From Halochromatium salexigens (GTDB lineage: Bacteria; Pseudomonadota; Gammaproteobacteria; Chromatiales; Chromatiaceae), in contig NZ_NHSF01000010.1 of assembly GCF_016653295.1 (NCBI RefSeq), positions 1 to 64,000 on the forward strand: a stretch of 64,000 nt of DNA, given 5' to 3'. Every line of letters begins with the position of its first letter. Position 1 is the first letter of the stretch. The notes under the pieces are model-generated. The model saw nothing but the letters and a program-made list of their open reading frames with translations, was not told the origin of the DNA and searched no databases. Of the stretch, positions 33,896 through 45,670 are shown piece after piece. The translations under genes were made by a program, and so were the position numbers.

Positions 33896-35311
33896 ATGAC
33901 AGAAGCGACCAAGGCGGCGGCTGGCAGCGCCGCGCGCGCGACCACCGCCAGGGCTCCCCATCCCTACAGCAACGCCGAGCTGCGACGCCGGCGGCGAGCC
34001 CTGCTCAAGGCGCTCGGCGATGAGTCCGTGCTGCTGGTGCCGGCGGCGCCGGAGGTGATCCGCAATCGCGATGTCCATCACCCCTATCGTCAGTCGAGCG
34101 ATCTGACCTGGCTCACGGGTTTCCCCGAACCCGAGGCGGTCGCGGTCCTCGCGCCCAAGCGCAAGGACGGCGCCTTCGTGCTGTTCTGTCGCGCGCGCGA
34201 TCCCGAGCGCGAGGTCTGGGATGGCTTCCGCCACGGGGTCGAGGGCGCGCGCGCGCATTTCGGCGCCGATCAGGCCTTCCCGATCACCGAACTCGATGAG
34301 CGCCTGCCCGAGATCCTCGGCGACCGGCGCCGGGTGGTCTATCCGCTCGGGCACGACGACGGCTTCGATCGGCGCGTGATCGGCTGGCTACGCGCGGTGC
34401 GGGCACTGGCGCGCAAGGGCATCGGCGCGCCCAGCGAGCTGGTCAGCTCCGACCCCTATCTGCACGAGCGCCGGCTGATCAAATCCAAGGCCGAACTCAA
34501 GCTCATGCGCCGCGCTGCGGCTATCTCGGCGGCGGCGCACCAGCGCCTGATGCAGACCGCCACGCCGGGCTGTTCGGAGCAGCGTCTGGAGGCGACCTTC
34601 CTCGCCGCCTGTGCCGAGCAGGGCGCGCGCTTCCAGGCCTATCCGCCGATCGTCGGCAGCGGCGTCAATGCCTGCGTGCTGCACTATGTCGAGAACGCCG
34701 ATGTGCTGAGCGAAGGTGATCTGGTGCTGGTCGATGCCGGCTGCGAGCTGCACGGCTATGCCTCCGACATCACCCGCACCTTCCCCGCCAACGGTCGCTT
34801 CAGCGCGCCCCAGCGCCGGCTCTACGAGCTGGTGCTGGCGGCGCAGCAGGCGGCGATCGCCAAGGTGCGCCCCGGCAAGCACTGGAACCAGCCGCACCAA
34901 GCGGCGCTCAAAGTCTTGACCCGAGGGCTGGTCGAGCTTGGCCTGATCACCGGCGAGGGCGTCATCGACGGGGTCGCCACCGACCTGAAACAGCTCATCA
35001 AGGACGAGCGCTACAAGCCGTTCTTCATGCACAAGACCGGCCACTGGCTGGGCATGGATGTGCACGATGTCGGCCAATACAAGCAGGACGGCCAATGGCG
35101 CCGCTTCGAGCCCGGCATGGTGCTCACCGTCGAGCCGGGGCTCTACATCGCCCCGGACGCCGAGGCGCCAGCCGAGTATCGCGGCATCGGCATCCGCATC
35201 GAGGACGATGTGCTGGTCACCGAGGGCGAGCCAGAAGTGCTCTCGGCCGGGGTGCCGAAGGACCCGGACGCGATCGAGGCACTGATGGCGGCGAGCGCGC
35301 CTGACAACTGA
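33896..35311 (+). CDS. pepP: Xaa-Pro aminopeptidase P
   Basis: PepP removes an N-terminal residue preceding proline. The 471-residue protein has an N-terminal creatinase-like domain and a C-terminal pita-bread metallopeptidase domain. Metal ligands are visible: VDAGCELHGYASDITRTF (two Asp), HKTGHWLGMDVHD (His), VEPGLY (Glu) and GIRIEDDVLVT (Glu). The first roughly 20 residues are an Ala/Thr-rich extension absent from E. coli PepP. It starts 4 bp after ygfB. Confidence 0.94.
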   Translation: MTEATKAAAGSAARATTARAPHPYSNAELRRRRRALLKALGDESVLLVPAAPEVIRNRDVHHPYRQSSDLTWLTGFPEPEAVAVLAPKRKDGAFVLFCRARDPEREVWDGFRHGVEGARAHFGADQAFPITELDERLPEILGDRRRVVYPLGHDDGFDRRVIGWLRAVRALARKGIGAPSELVSSDPYLHERRLIKSKAELKLMRRAAAISAAAHQRLMQTATPGCSEQRLEATFLAACAEQGARFQAYPPIVGSGVNACVLHYVENADVLSEGDLVLVDAGCELHGYASDITRTFPANGRFSAPQRRLYELVLAAQQAAIAKVRPGKHWNQPHQAALKVLTRGLVELGLITGEGVIDGVATDLKQLIKDERYKPFFMHKTGHWLGMDVHDVGQYKQDGQWRRFEPGMVLTVEPGLYIAPDAEAPAEYRGIGIRIEDDVLVTEGEPEVLSAGVPKDPDAIEALMAASAPDN

Positions 35312-35340
35312 CACCTAACACCGAGGTCCGAGACGTTCCC

Positions 35341-36714
35341 ATGCACGACACTGATCTGGTCATCATCGGCGGCGGCCTGGTCGGCGCCAGCCTTGCCGTG
35401 GCGCTCGCCGAGACCGGGCTGCGCATCACGGTGGTCGAGGCCACCGCCGCCGATACACCGGCGCACCCGAGCTATGACGAGCGCGTGATCGCGCTCTCGC
35501 TCGGCAGCGCGCGCATCTTCCAAGGCATGGGCCTTTGGTCCAAGATCGCGCCCGATGCGGCGCCGATCCAGCAGGTGCATGTCTCCGATCGCGGCCACAT
35601 CGGCTTCGCCCATCTCGAGGCCGAGGACGAAGGCGTCCCGGCGCTCGGTTACGTCGCCCCGGCGCGGGTGATGGGCGCCGCGCTCAGCGCCCGCATGGCG
35701 ACCTCGCCGCGCATCGAAGTGCTGCGACCGGGGCGGCTGCAGGGGCTGCAGATCACCAAGCAGCGCGTCCACCTGGAGGTGGCGGTGGCCGGCGAGTCGC
35801 GTCTGCTGCGCGCCGCGCTGCTGGTGGCCGCCGATGGTGGTGAATCCTCGGTGCGCAAGCGGCTTGGACTCAAAGTGCGCGAGCGCGACTATGACCATGA
35901 CGCGATCATCGCCACCGTCACCCCGGAGCGCATCCCGTCCACGACCCGCCCCGGCACCGCCTTCGAGCGCTTCACCGACAGCGGCCCGCTGGCCTTGTTG
36001 CCGATGACCGAGGGCCGCTATGGGGTGGTCTGGACTGCGCCCCGGGCCGAGACCGCTGGCCTCCTCGGGCTGTCGGACGAGGCCTTCATCGCGACCTTGC
36101 AGCAGCGTTTCGGCAGCCGGCTCGGCGAACTGACGCGCCCGAGCCCGCGCCGTGCCTATCCGCTGCGGCTGATGCTGGCCAACCAGCTCACACGCGAGCG
36201 GCTGCTGCTGATCGGCAATGCCGCGCACACGCTGCATCCAGTGGCCGGGCAGGGCTTCAATCTGGGCTTGCGCGATGTCGCCGAGCTGGCCGATCTGTTG
36301 GTCGAGGCGCAGCGCACGGCCAAGGACGTCGGCGGTCCCTCGGTGCTCGGCCCCTATCGGCGCCGGCGCGTGCCCGATCATGCGCTGATCGCCGGGCTCA
36401 CCGACGGCCTGGCGCGGCTGTTCGTCAACCCCTGGGGGCCGGTGCGCGCCGGGCGCAACCTGGGGCTGCTCGGGCTGGATCTGGTGCCGATGGCACGCCA
36501 TCACCTGGCGCGCCGCTTCATGGGCGCGAGCGGACGCCAGCCACGCCTGGCGCGCGGCCTGTCGGCCGCGAGCGCGCTGCCACCCGCGTTGCCTCCCACG
36601 CCAGCGCCAACCCCAGCCCCAACGCCGACGCCAGCGCCAACGCCAACGCCAGCTCCAGCGCCAAACCGGATACCTACCACCAGCGCCGGCGATGAGGAAC
36701 TGACCGATGTCTGA
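35341..36714 (+). CDS. ubiH: UbiH-type FAD-dependent ubiquinone hydroxylase
   Basis: UbiH-family monooxygenases hydroxylate the ubiquinone ring. The 457-residue protein has the N-terminal FAD motif IIGGGLVGASLAVAL (about residues 8-22), the central VAADGGESSVRKRLG (DG motif) and the C-terminal GNAAHTLHPVAGQGFNLGLRD. The last roughly 45 residues are unusual: a Pro/Ala/Thr-only run encoded by a tandem 6-bp repeat (36585-36663), which no UbiH needs. The gene overlaps ubiI by 8 bp. Which ring position it serves is inferred from order. Confidence 0.9.
   Translation: MHDTDLVIIGGGLVGASLAVALAETGLRITVVEATAADTPAHPSYDERVIALSLGSARIFQGMGLWSKIAPDAAPIQQVHVSDRGHIGFAHLEAEDEGVPALGYVAPARVMGAALSARMATSPRIEVLRPGRLQGLQITKQRVHLEVAVAGESRLLRAALLVAADGGESSVRKRLGLKVRERDYDHDAIIATVTPERIPSTTRPGTAFERFTDSGPLALLPMTEGRYGVVWTAPRAETAGLLGLSDEAFIATLQQRFGSRLGELTRPSPRRAYPLRLMLANQLTRERLLLIGNAAHTLHPVAGQGFNLGLRDVAELADLLVEAQRTAKDVGGPSVLGPYRRRRVPDHALIAGLTDGLARLFVNPWGPVRAGRNLGLLGLDLVPMARHHLARRFMGASGRQPRLARGLSAASALPPALPPTPAPTPAPTPTPAPTPTPAPAPNRIPTTSAGDEELTDV
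36585..36663 (+). repeat. tandem hexanucleotide repeat in the 3' end of ubiH
   Basis: Degenerate units of GCCAAC/GCCAGC/CCAACG run for about 75 bases and encode alternating Pro, Ala and Thr (PTPAPTPAPTPT pattern). The in-frame hexamer unit means copy-number change would alter tail length without shifting frame. Confidence 0.8.
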
Positions 36715-38023
36715 CCATGAGCACCACAACCTCGGGCACTTCGATATCGCCATCGTTGGCGGTGGCATGGTCGGCGCCGCGCTCGGCTGCGCTTGTGCCG
36801 AGCGCGGGCTGTCGCTGGCGTTGATCGATGGCCAACCGCCGCAGCGCACCTGGCCGGCAGGACAGGTCGATCTGCGCGTCTCGGCGCTGAGTCGCGCCAG
36901 CCAGCGCATCCTCGAGCGTCTCGGTGTCTGGCCGCGCATGGTCGAACTCGGCGTCAGCCCGTATCGCGAGATGCAGGTCTGGGATGCGGTCGGCGGTGCC
37001 GAGATCCATTTCGACTCAGCCGATCTCGGCGAGCCGGATCTCGGTCACATCGTCGAGAATCGCGTCACCCGGCTCGCGCTCTGGGAGCGCCTGGAAGCGG
37101 CGAGCGGCCTGGCAGCGAGCGGTCAGGCATCAGGCCACTCGGAGTCGGCTCACCCAGCGCCGAGTCACCCGCTATCGCTCCCCTCGGCGCGGCTCGAGCT
37201 GCTGGCCCCGGCGGCGCTGGCCGCGCTCGAGATCGATGATCAGCAGGCGCGGCTGCGACTCGCCGATCAACGCCAACTGTCAGCGGATCTGGTCGTCGGC
37301 GCCGATGGCCGTGCGTCGTTCGTGCGCGAGACGCTCGGCATTGGCTTGGATGCGGCCGATTACGCGCAGCGCGCCATCGTCGCCAACGTCGAGGTCGCGC
37401 ACTGGCATCGCGAGACCGCCTGGCAGCGCTTCCTGCCGACCGGGCCGCTCGCCTTCCTGCCGCTCGCCGATGGCCGCTGCTCGATCGTCTGGTCGGCCGA
37501 TGAAGCGCGCGCCGAGCAACTGCTGGCACTCGACGATGCCGGCTTCATCGCCGAACTCGAGGTCGCCTTCGACAAGCGCCTCGGCCCCATCCTGAGTGCG
37601 GGACCGCGTGCCGCCTTTCCGCTCAACCGCCAGCATGCACGCGCGTATGTGCGCCCGCGCGCGGCCTTGGTCGGCGATGCCGCGCACGGTCTCCATCCGC
37701 TGGCCGGACAGGGCGTGAACCTCGGTTTCCTCGATGTCGCGGCGCTGGTCGATGCCATCGATCATGCCCGTGCCAAAGGTCGCTCGCTCGGCAGCCTGCA
37801 CATCCTGCGCCGCTACGAACGCGCGCGCCGTGGCGACAACGCCACGATGGTCGGCGCGATGGACCTGTTCAAGCGCGTCTTCGGCAATCGCCATCCGGCC
37901 TTGGTCGGCGCGCGCACGCTCGGGCTCGCCGCCGCCGAGCATCTGCCTGGGGTCAAGCCGCTGTTCATCCGCCAGGCGCTCGGGCTCGGCAAGGATCTGC
38001 CGACGCTGGCGCGGGTGGGTTGA
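36707..38023 (+). CDS. ubiI: UbiI/VisC-type FAD-dependent ubiquinone hydroxylase
   Basis: This is the second flavin monooxygenase of the pair. The 438-residue protein has FAD motif IVGGGMVGAALGCAC (about residues 15-29), the VVGADGRASFVRETLG motif and GDAAHGLHPLAGQGVNLGFLD. A Ser/His/Pro-rich insertion at about residues 138-162 (SGQASGHSESAHPAPSHPLS) is not typical of the family core. It is probably translationally coupled to ubiH. Confidence 0.9.
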   Translation: MSDHEHHNLGHFDIAIVGGGMVGAALGCACAERGLSLALIDGQPPQRTWPAGQVDLRVSALSRASQRILERLGVWPRMVELGVSPYREMQVWDAVGGAEIHFDSADLGEPDLGHIVENRVTRLALWERLEAASGLAASGQASGHSESAHPAPSHPLSLPSARLELLAPAALAALEIDDQQARLRLADQRQLSADLVVGADGRASFVRETLGIGLDAADYAQRAIVANVEVAHWHRETAWQRFLPTGPLAFLPLADGRCSIVWSADEARAEQLLALDDAGFIAELEVAFDKRLGPILSAGPRAAFPLNRQHARAYVRPRAALVGDAAHGLHPLAGQGVNLGFLDVAALVDAIDHARAKGRSLGSLHILRRYERARRGDNATMVGAMDLFKRVFGNRHPALVGARTLGLAAAEHLPGVKPLFIRQALGLGKDLPTLARVG

Positions 38024-38058
38024 GGCGAGCCCTATAACGGCTGCAGAGGTGGCGACAC

Positions 38059-38637
38059 ATGAGCGAAGCAATACGCCGGCAAACGATCGATGACCTGATG
38101 GATGCCTGGGCTCAGGACGAGCGTCTTGAGCTGATCGATGGCGAGATCGTTCAGCGCCCGATGGCGCGGTTCCATCATGGACTCGCGCAATCGGGTTTGA
38201 ATTTCCAGGTCCAGACTCAGCAGCTTGGTGGTGGCCAGCGGGGCGGTTGGTGGATCGTCACCGAAGTCAGCGTGCGCTACAACGAGCATCAGTGCCCCAG
38301 CCATGATCTCGCGGGCTGGCGGCGGGAGCGCCTACCGACGCCGCCCGCTGGCGTGGTGGATATCGTGCCAGATTGGGTCTGCGAAATCCTCTCGCCCGGC
38401 CACGAGCGCAAAGACCTGGTCCATCACCTGTTGCTGCTGCAGCGCGTCGGCGTGCCGTACTACTGGATCATCTCGCCCGAGGATCGCTCGCTGATCGCCT
38501 ATGCGCTCGAAGATGGCCGCTACACGCTCATCTTCTCGGCCGAGTATCCCGAGGGCGAGACGCCGGAGCGGGCGCGAATCGCACCCTTCGAGGCGGGTGA
38601 GATCGACCTTAGTGCGGTCTTCGGCGATGAAGGCTGA
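38059..38637 (+). CDS. Uma2-family endonuclease-fold protein
   Basis: Uma2 (DUF820) proteins have a restriction-endonuclease-like fold and are abundant in cyanobacteria and purple sulfur bacteria, mostly without known function. The 192-residue protein shows the family core: LELIDGEIVQRP, the middle Asp in PDWVCEILSPGHERKD with its E-x-L-S-P, and YYWIISPEDRSLIAY. It follows ubiI by 35 bp. It may belong to a toxin-like or mobile-associated family, and no antitoxin is adjacent. The gap after it (38638-38845) holds nothing recognisable. Confidence 0.85.
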   Translation: MSEAIRRQTIDDLMDAWAQDERLELIDGEIVQRPMARFHHGLAQSGLNFQVQTQQLGGGQRGGWWIVTEVSVRYNEHQCPSHDLAGWRRERLPTPPAGVVDIVPDWVCEILSPGHERKDLVHHLLLLQRVGVPYYWIISPEDRSLIAYALEDGRYTLIFSAEYPEGETPERARIAPFEAGEIDLSAVFGDEG

Positions 38638-38845
38638 ATGAAGCCTGAGGCCGCGTCCCGGCCAGGCCCTCGCGGCAGCTGAGCTGACCCTAACCAACCC
38701 CATCCGCCCTCAGCCCGTCGCCCCGTTGGCGCCGCCGTGCGCCGGGGTGCAATGCAACGCGACGCAAATATCATTGGAAGCCTGGCACGGCTCGAGCTAA
38801 ATTGACGGGTTGGTTTCCATTGACGATACGATCTCCGAACCCGTT

Positions 38846-40528
38846 ATGACCCAACCGCTCAACCGCTACAGCGCCCGTGTCACCCAGCCCAAGTCCCAGG
38901 GCGCCTCCCAGGCCATGTTGCATGCCACCGGCCTCTCCGAGGAGGATCTCGGCAAGCCGATGATCGGCATCGCCGGCGTCTACCTGGAAGGCAACCCCTG
39001 CAACATGCACATCAACGACCTGGCCGCCCAGGTCAAGGCCGGGACCGATGCGGCCGGGCTGGTCGGCATGCGCTTCAACACCATCGGCGTCAGCGATGGC
39101 ATCTCGATGGGCACCGAGGGCATGAGCTACTCCTTGCAGTCGCGCGACCTGATCGCCGACTCGATGGAGACCGTGGTCGGTGCCCAGTGGTACGACGGCC
39201 TGATCGCGCTGCCCGGCTGCGACAAGAACATGCCCGGCTCGATCATCGCCATGGCGCGGCTGAACCGCCCCGGCATCATGGTCTACGGCGGCACCATCCG
39301 CGCTGGCCATGGCAAGTCCGGGCAGGCGCTCGATATCGTCTCGGCGTTCCAGAGCTACGGCCAGTTCATCAGTGGCAACATCGATGAGGACGAGCGCGAG
39401 GACATCGTCCGCCACGCCTGCCCTGGCCCCGGCGCCTGCGGCGGCATGTATACCGCCAACACCATGGCCTCGGCGATCGAGGCGCTCGGCATGTCGCTGC
39501 CCTACAGCGCCTCGTTGCCGGCGACCGATCCCGGCAAGCTCGAGGAATGCCAGCGCGCCGGCGAGGCCATGCGCAACCTGCTCGCGCAGGACATCAAGCC
39601 GAGCGACATCATGACCCGCGCCGCCTTCGACAATGCGCTGGCGATGGTGATGGCGCTCGGCGGCTCGACCAACGCTGTGCTGCACCTGATCGCGATGTCG
39701 CGCGCGGTGGGCGTCAATCTGACCCTCGACGACGTGCAGGCGGCAAGCGATCGCACCCCCTTCCTGGCCGATCTCAAGCCGAGCGGTAAGTATGTGATGG
39801 AAGACCTGCACCAGGTCGGCGGCACCCCGGCGGTAATGAAGTACCTGCTGGAGCAGGGCCTGATGAGCGGCGATTGCCTCACCTGCACCGGCAAGACCCT
39901 GGCCGAGAACATCGCCGAGCTGCCGGGCTTGAGTGACGGCCAGCAGATCGTCATGCCCGTCGAACAGGCGATCAAGGAGACCGCCCACATCCAGATCCTG
40001 CGCGGCAATCTCGCGCCCGAGGGCGCGGTGGCCAAGATCACCGGCAAGGAGGGGCTACGCTTCGAGGGCACCGCGCGTGTCTTCGATGCCGAGGAGAACA
40101 TGCTGCACGCGCTCGAGGAGGGCAAGATCCAGAAGGGCGATGTGGTGGTGATCCGCTACGAAGGTCCCAAGGGCGGCCCCGGCATGCCGGAGATGCTCAC
40201 CCCGACCAGCGCCATCATGGGCGCCGGCTTGGGCAAGGACGTCGCGCTGCTCACCGACGGGCGCTTCTCGGGCGGCTCGCACGGCTTCATTATCGGCCAC
40301 GTCTGTCCCGAGGCGCAGGAAGGCGGCCCGATCGCGTTGCTGCAAGACGGCGACAAAGTCACCATCGACGCCAGTGAGCGCCTGCTGGCGATGGATGTCG
40401 ACGAGGCCGAACTCGAGCGGCGTCGTGCCGCCTGGACCATGCCGCCCTATAAGTCCACGCGCGGCACGCTCTACAAGTACATCAAGACCGTCAAGCCCGC
40501 TTCCGAGGGCTGCGTGACCGACGAGTAG
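38846..40528 (+). CDS. ilvD: dihydroxy-acid dehydratase
   Basis: IlvD dehydrates dihydroxy acids in isoleucine and valine synthesis with an iron-sulfur cluster. The 560-residue protein has the cluster and metal motifs [19 protein letters not shown] and [16 protein letters not shown], and the C-terminal [13 protein letters not shown]. The ATG at 38846 ([14 protein letters not shown]) is preferred to an in-frame TTG at 38810. Neither has a good ribosome site. It shares the branched-chain pathway with ilvA (29991) and leuA (57470) but lies apart from both. Confidence 0.96.
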   Translation: MTQPLNRYSARVTQPKSQGASQAMLHATGLSEEDLGKPMIGIAGVYLEGNPCNMHINDLAAQVKAGTDAAGLVGMRFNTIGVSDGISMGTEGMSYSLQSRDLIADSMETVVGAQWYDGLIALPGCDKNMPGSIIAMARLNRPGIMVYGGTIRAGHGKSGQALDIVSAFQSYGQFISGNIDEDEREDIVRHACPGPGACGGMYTANTMASAIEALGMSLPYSASLPATDPGKLEECQRAGEAMRNLLAQDIKPSDIMTRAAFDNALAMVMALGGSTNAVLHLIAMSRAVGVNLTLDDVQAASDRTPFLADLKPSGKYVMEDLHQVGGTPAVMKYLLEQGLMSGDCLTCTGKTLAENIAELPGLSDGQQIVMPVEQAIKETAHIQILRGNLAPEGAVAKITGKEGLRFEGTARVFDAEENMLHALEEGKIQKGDVVVIRYEGPKGGPGMPEMLTPTSAIMGAGLGKDVALLTDGRFSGGSHGFIIGHVCPEAQEGGPIALLQDGDKVTIDASERLLAMDVDEAELERRRAAWTMPPYKSTRGTLYKYIKTVKPASEGCVTDE

Positions 40529-40595
40529 GTGATAATGGCCCCCTGGATGCGGCCAGTGCGCGCTTCGGTGACACGACCGCTTCGGGTTAGGCTGA

Positions 40596-40937
40596 CTGCC
40601 TCATCTCATCTCATCGAGGAGATCGAAAGCGTGGGACGAAGCGAAAAGCGTGAACTCGTCAATTGCTTGGGCCATCCTGCGGCTCCATCTGCTGAAATGG
40701 TATTGTCAGCCTGGGCTGCGGGGAACTCCTGTCGGTTGTCGATCAAAGAGCAGCACATCCGCCTGGAGGGCCATCTTGCGGATAACCGAAGCCTCAAGCC
40801 GAAGCTCGATGAGGCGATGATTCAGGCTTATTGTCTGGCGCTGATCGAAGCCGAGCGCGAAACCGGACTGCCTGGAATCCACGTTTTCCCCGACCTGTCC
40901 GCTTGCCTTCTCCGAGATCATGGATGAAGCCTTTTAA
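40596..40937 (+). pseudogene. decayed DUF29-family gene
   Basis: DUF29 homology is present but broken across frames. One frame gives LIEEIESVGRSEKRELVN, the next gives WAILRLHLLKWYCQPGLRG (from about 40670), the first frame returns with RLSIKEQ and KPKLDEAMIQAY, and another frame gives CPLAFSEIMDEAF up to the TAA at 40935. The N-terminal roughly 30 residues are missing. At least three frameshifts mark it as non-functional. Intact relatives are at 54198-54644 and 63753 onward. The region to 41178 contains no other gene. Confidence 0.82.
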
Positions 40938-41178
40938 CCCATTCTGTATTCTAATACTTAATTTGATGCCGATCCGCTGATCCCACGATGCCCTGCGCCG
41001 TCGTTCGTGCTCTGCGGAAAGGTATACTCTTAATCGCGATCGGGCGTCCATCTCGTGATGAATCCTTGATTTGCGGTACTGCGGGCCTCGCCAGTGCTGC
41101 GGCCGCATTGCGCCGGCAGGCGCCCTCGATCGCCCGTTTGTTTGTTGCTTCGATAACGCCCAATTTGAGAGTATCTAT

Positions 41179-42432
41179 ATGCCTGCGAAGAACGCCTTCT
41201 ACGCCCAATCGGGCGGTGTCACCGCTGTGATTAATGCCTCCGCGTGCGGCGTGATCGAGGCCGCGCGTCAGCATCCGGATAAGATTACTAATGTGTATGC
41301 CGGACGTAACGGCATCATTGGCGCACTGACCGAGGATCTGATCGATACCAGTCAGGAGTCTGATGATGCCATCGCGGCGCTACGCTATACGCCGTCTGGA
41401 GCCTTCGGCTCCTGCCGCTACAAGCTCAAGAGCCTAGAGGCCAACAAGCGTGAGTACGAGCGCCTGATCGAGCTCTTCAAGGCGCACGATATCGGCTACT
41501 TCTTCTACAATGGGGGGGGAGATTCAGCCGATACCTGCTACAAGGTGAGCCAGCTCTCCGAGACCATGGGCTATCCGGTGCAGGCGATCCATGTGCCGAA
41601 GACGGTCGATAACGATCTGCCGATCACCGACAATTGTCCTGGCTTCGGCTCGGTGGCTAAATACATTGCGACCTCAGCGCTAGAGGCTAGCTTTGATGTG
41701 CGCTCGATGGCTAAGACCTCAACCAAGGTCTTCGTGCTCGAGGTGATGGGCCGCCACGCCGGCTGGATCGCCGCCGCGGGTGGCCTGATCGAGGATCATG
41801 GCATGCCGGTGTTGGTACTGTTCCCGGAGATCGAATTCGATCAGGAGCGTTTTCTAACTAAGGTCAAGGCGATGGTCGATGAACACGATTTCTGCACCAT
41901 CGTGGTGTCCGAGGGGGCTAAATATCCTGATGGACGCTTCCTCGCGGAGCAGGGGACGCTCGATGCGTTCGGCCATGCCCAGCTCGGCGGCGCCGCGCCA
42001 GTCGTTGCTAATCTGGTCAAGGAAGCGCTTGGTTACAAGTTCCATTGGGCGGTCGCTGATTATTTGCAGCGTGCCGCGCGTCATCTGGCGTCGAAGACCG
42101 ATGTCGAGCAGGCCTATGCGACCGGCCGCGCGGCGGTCGAACTAGCGCTGGCCGGCGAGAATGCGATTATGCCGACGATCGATCGCGTCAGCGCCGATCC
42201 CTATCAGTGGCAGGTCGGCAAGGCGCCGCTGTCGGAGGTCGCCAACGTTGAGAAGTTCATGCCGCGTGAGTTCATCACCGAAGATGGTTTTGGCATCACG
42301 GATGCATGCAAGCTCTACCTGCTGCCGCTGATCCAGGGCGAGGACTATCCGGCGTTCGAGAACGGGCTGCCGCGCTTCGTGACCTTAAAGAACGCGCCGG
42401 TGGCGAAGAAGCTCGACGTCTTCGAACTCTGA
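41179..42432 (+). CDS. pfp: pyrophosphate-dependent 6-phosphofructokinase
   Basis: The enzyme reversibly phosphorylates fructose 6-phosphate with PPi instead of ATP, so it works in both glycolysis and gluconeogenesis. The 417-residue protein has NGGGDSADT at the donor site (not the ATP-type GGDG), the PPi-type VPKTVDNDLP and the substrate-binding VMGRHAGWIA. The ATG at 41179 (MPAKNAFYAQSGG) is chosen over the longer frame from 41071. An unbroken run of eight G (41512-41519) lies in the donor-site codons. It heads a cluster with two membrane PPases and soluble PPase, consistent with a PPi-based energy economy. Confidence 0.93.
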   Translation: MPAKNAFYAQSGGVTAVINASACGVIEAARQHPDKITNVYAGRNGIIGALTEDLIDTSQESDDAIAALRYTPSGAFGSCRYKLKSLEANKREYERLIELFKAHDIGYFFYNGGGDSADTCYKVSQLSETMGYPVQAIHVPKTVDNDLPITDNCPGFGSVAKYIATSALEASFDVRSMAKTSTKVFVLEVMGRHAGWIAAAGGLIEDHGMPVLVLFPEIEFDQERFLTKVKAMVDEHDFCTIVVSEGAKYPDGRFLAEQGTLDAFGHAQLGGAAPVVANLVKEALGYKFHWAVADYLQRAARHLASKTDVEQAYATGRAAVELALAGENAIMPTIDRVSADPYQWQVGKAPLSEVANVEKFMPREFITEDGFGITDACKLYLLPLIQGEDYPAFENGLPRFVTLKNAPVAKKLDVFEL

Positions 42433-42529
42433 GTGCACTGTCGTTGCCGCTGAAATAGGGTCTCTCATGGCTGCCGTGGCTTCAGCGGCGGCAGCCGACT
42501 TCTTGCTGCGAGTGCTCAGGAGCGCGTGT

Positions 42530-43306
42530 ATGAGCGATTACCATCTTTATCTGTCCTTGATCCCGGAGGCGCTGATCGCCTCCATGCTGGAGCCAAAAGA
42601 GTTTGGTTCCTACTATGCGGTCGGAACACGCGGGCGCGTGTTTGGCGAAGCCATCTTCTTCGAACTCGATCCGAACTTCCGCTCCGAGGATTTCGCGTTT
42701 TCGCTTGCCGACGAGCGTTGTGTCACCCAGCCGGACGGGGCGCCGAAGTCATCGGTCTATCTGGGTATCTACAATGTGTTGGGGCGGATTCCGGTTTCGG
42801 CTATCGGTAACCTCTATCTGGTCACCGATGACGGCCGCACGCTCGAGCTGGAACGCGCGCCTTATAGTCCGGACAAGGAACATCCGCTGCATCTCTACCA
42901 GGAGTTTTGCCCGAAGAGTCCGATGGTGGCGAGCCGGCTCGAGCCGCAAACGTTCTGCCGTTCGATCACTGATCCGCAGCATCCGGTGACTCTACCCCGT
43001 ATCGCCTTCTCGGATCTGAAGCTCGGCGAACTCGCCTATGATCCGCTCAACGGTAAGGCGGACGATTTGCCCTATCGCTACATCTCGCATCTACGGGATG
43101 TGCTTGCGGATTTCAGTACCAATACTAAGGACAGTAAGCTAGTGATCAAGCATGTGCGCGATGGGGTGCTCTATCGCATGGTGCAGACCGGCTTTTATGT
43201 CGGCGACCATGAGGATTTTGCCTACTACCCCTTCCCAAGTCGGGGGGCGTTGCAGTCCACCTATTACGATTGGTGGCGTTCAGCGCAGATTGCCCATTTC
43301 GATTGA
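42530..43306 (+). CDS. conserved protein of unknown function between pfp and the pyrophosphatases
   Basis: The 258-residue protein (from the ATG at 42530, MSDYHLYLSLIPEALIASML) is soluble and rich in Tyr, Pro and charged residues, with no cofactor motif, signal peptide or membrane segment. The frame extends to 42467, but the added residues are an Ala/Ser-rich stretch of shadow type. I do not recognise a family. It starts about 100 bp after pfp and precedes the membrane PPases, so a role linked to PPi or fructose-phosphate metabolism is a reasonable guess and no more. Confidence 0.75.
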   Translation: MSDYHLYLSLIPEALIASMLEPKEFGSYYAVGTRGRVFGEAIFFELDPNFRSEDFAFSLADERCVTQPDGAPKSSVYLGIYNVLGRIPVSAIGNLYLVTDDGRTLELERAPYSPDKEHPLHLYQEFCPKSPMVASRLEPQTFCRSITDPQHPVTLPRIAFSDLKLGELAYDPLNGKADDLPYRYISHLRDVLADFSTNTKDSKLVIKHVRDGVLYRMVQTGFYVGDHEDFAYYPFPSRGALQSTYYDWWRSAQIAHFD

Positions 43307-43443
43307 GCGATTGGTTAACTGCTTGATCGGGGGCTTGATCGACCGACAGGGCGGGCTGTCGTGCTAACGGCTGTTACTCGTCACCCTAAATTTTGCCGTG
43401 CCGCTGTCCGTGCGCGGCCCTTTATTGCTGTAGACGTGGAACC

Positions 43444-45639
<2,196 letters not shown>

Positions 45640-45670
45640 TCGGGGGGGTTGGTCGGGAGGCGCTGTCCAT

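Noticed and set aside
36585-36663. short tandem repeats considered as a CRISPR array
   Set aside because: The units are 6-bp coding repeats in frame within ubiH, with no unique spacers. No CRISPR array was found anywhere despite the Cas6-like gene.
35143-36939. 598-codon open frame antisense to pepP, ubiH and ubiI
   Set aside because: The Arg/Trp/Gln-rich translation includes the complement of the tandem repeat, and it crosses three well-supported genes.
38771-39988. 405-codon open frame antisense to ilvD
   Set aside because: It is fully opposite ilvD and its composition is typical of an antisense GC-rich frame.
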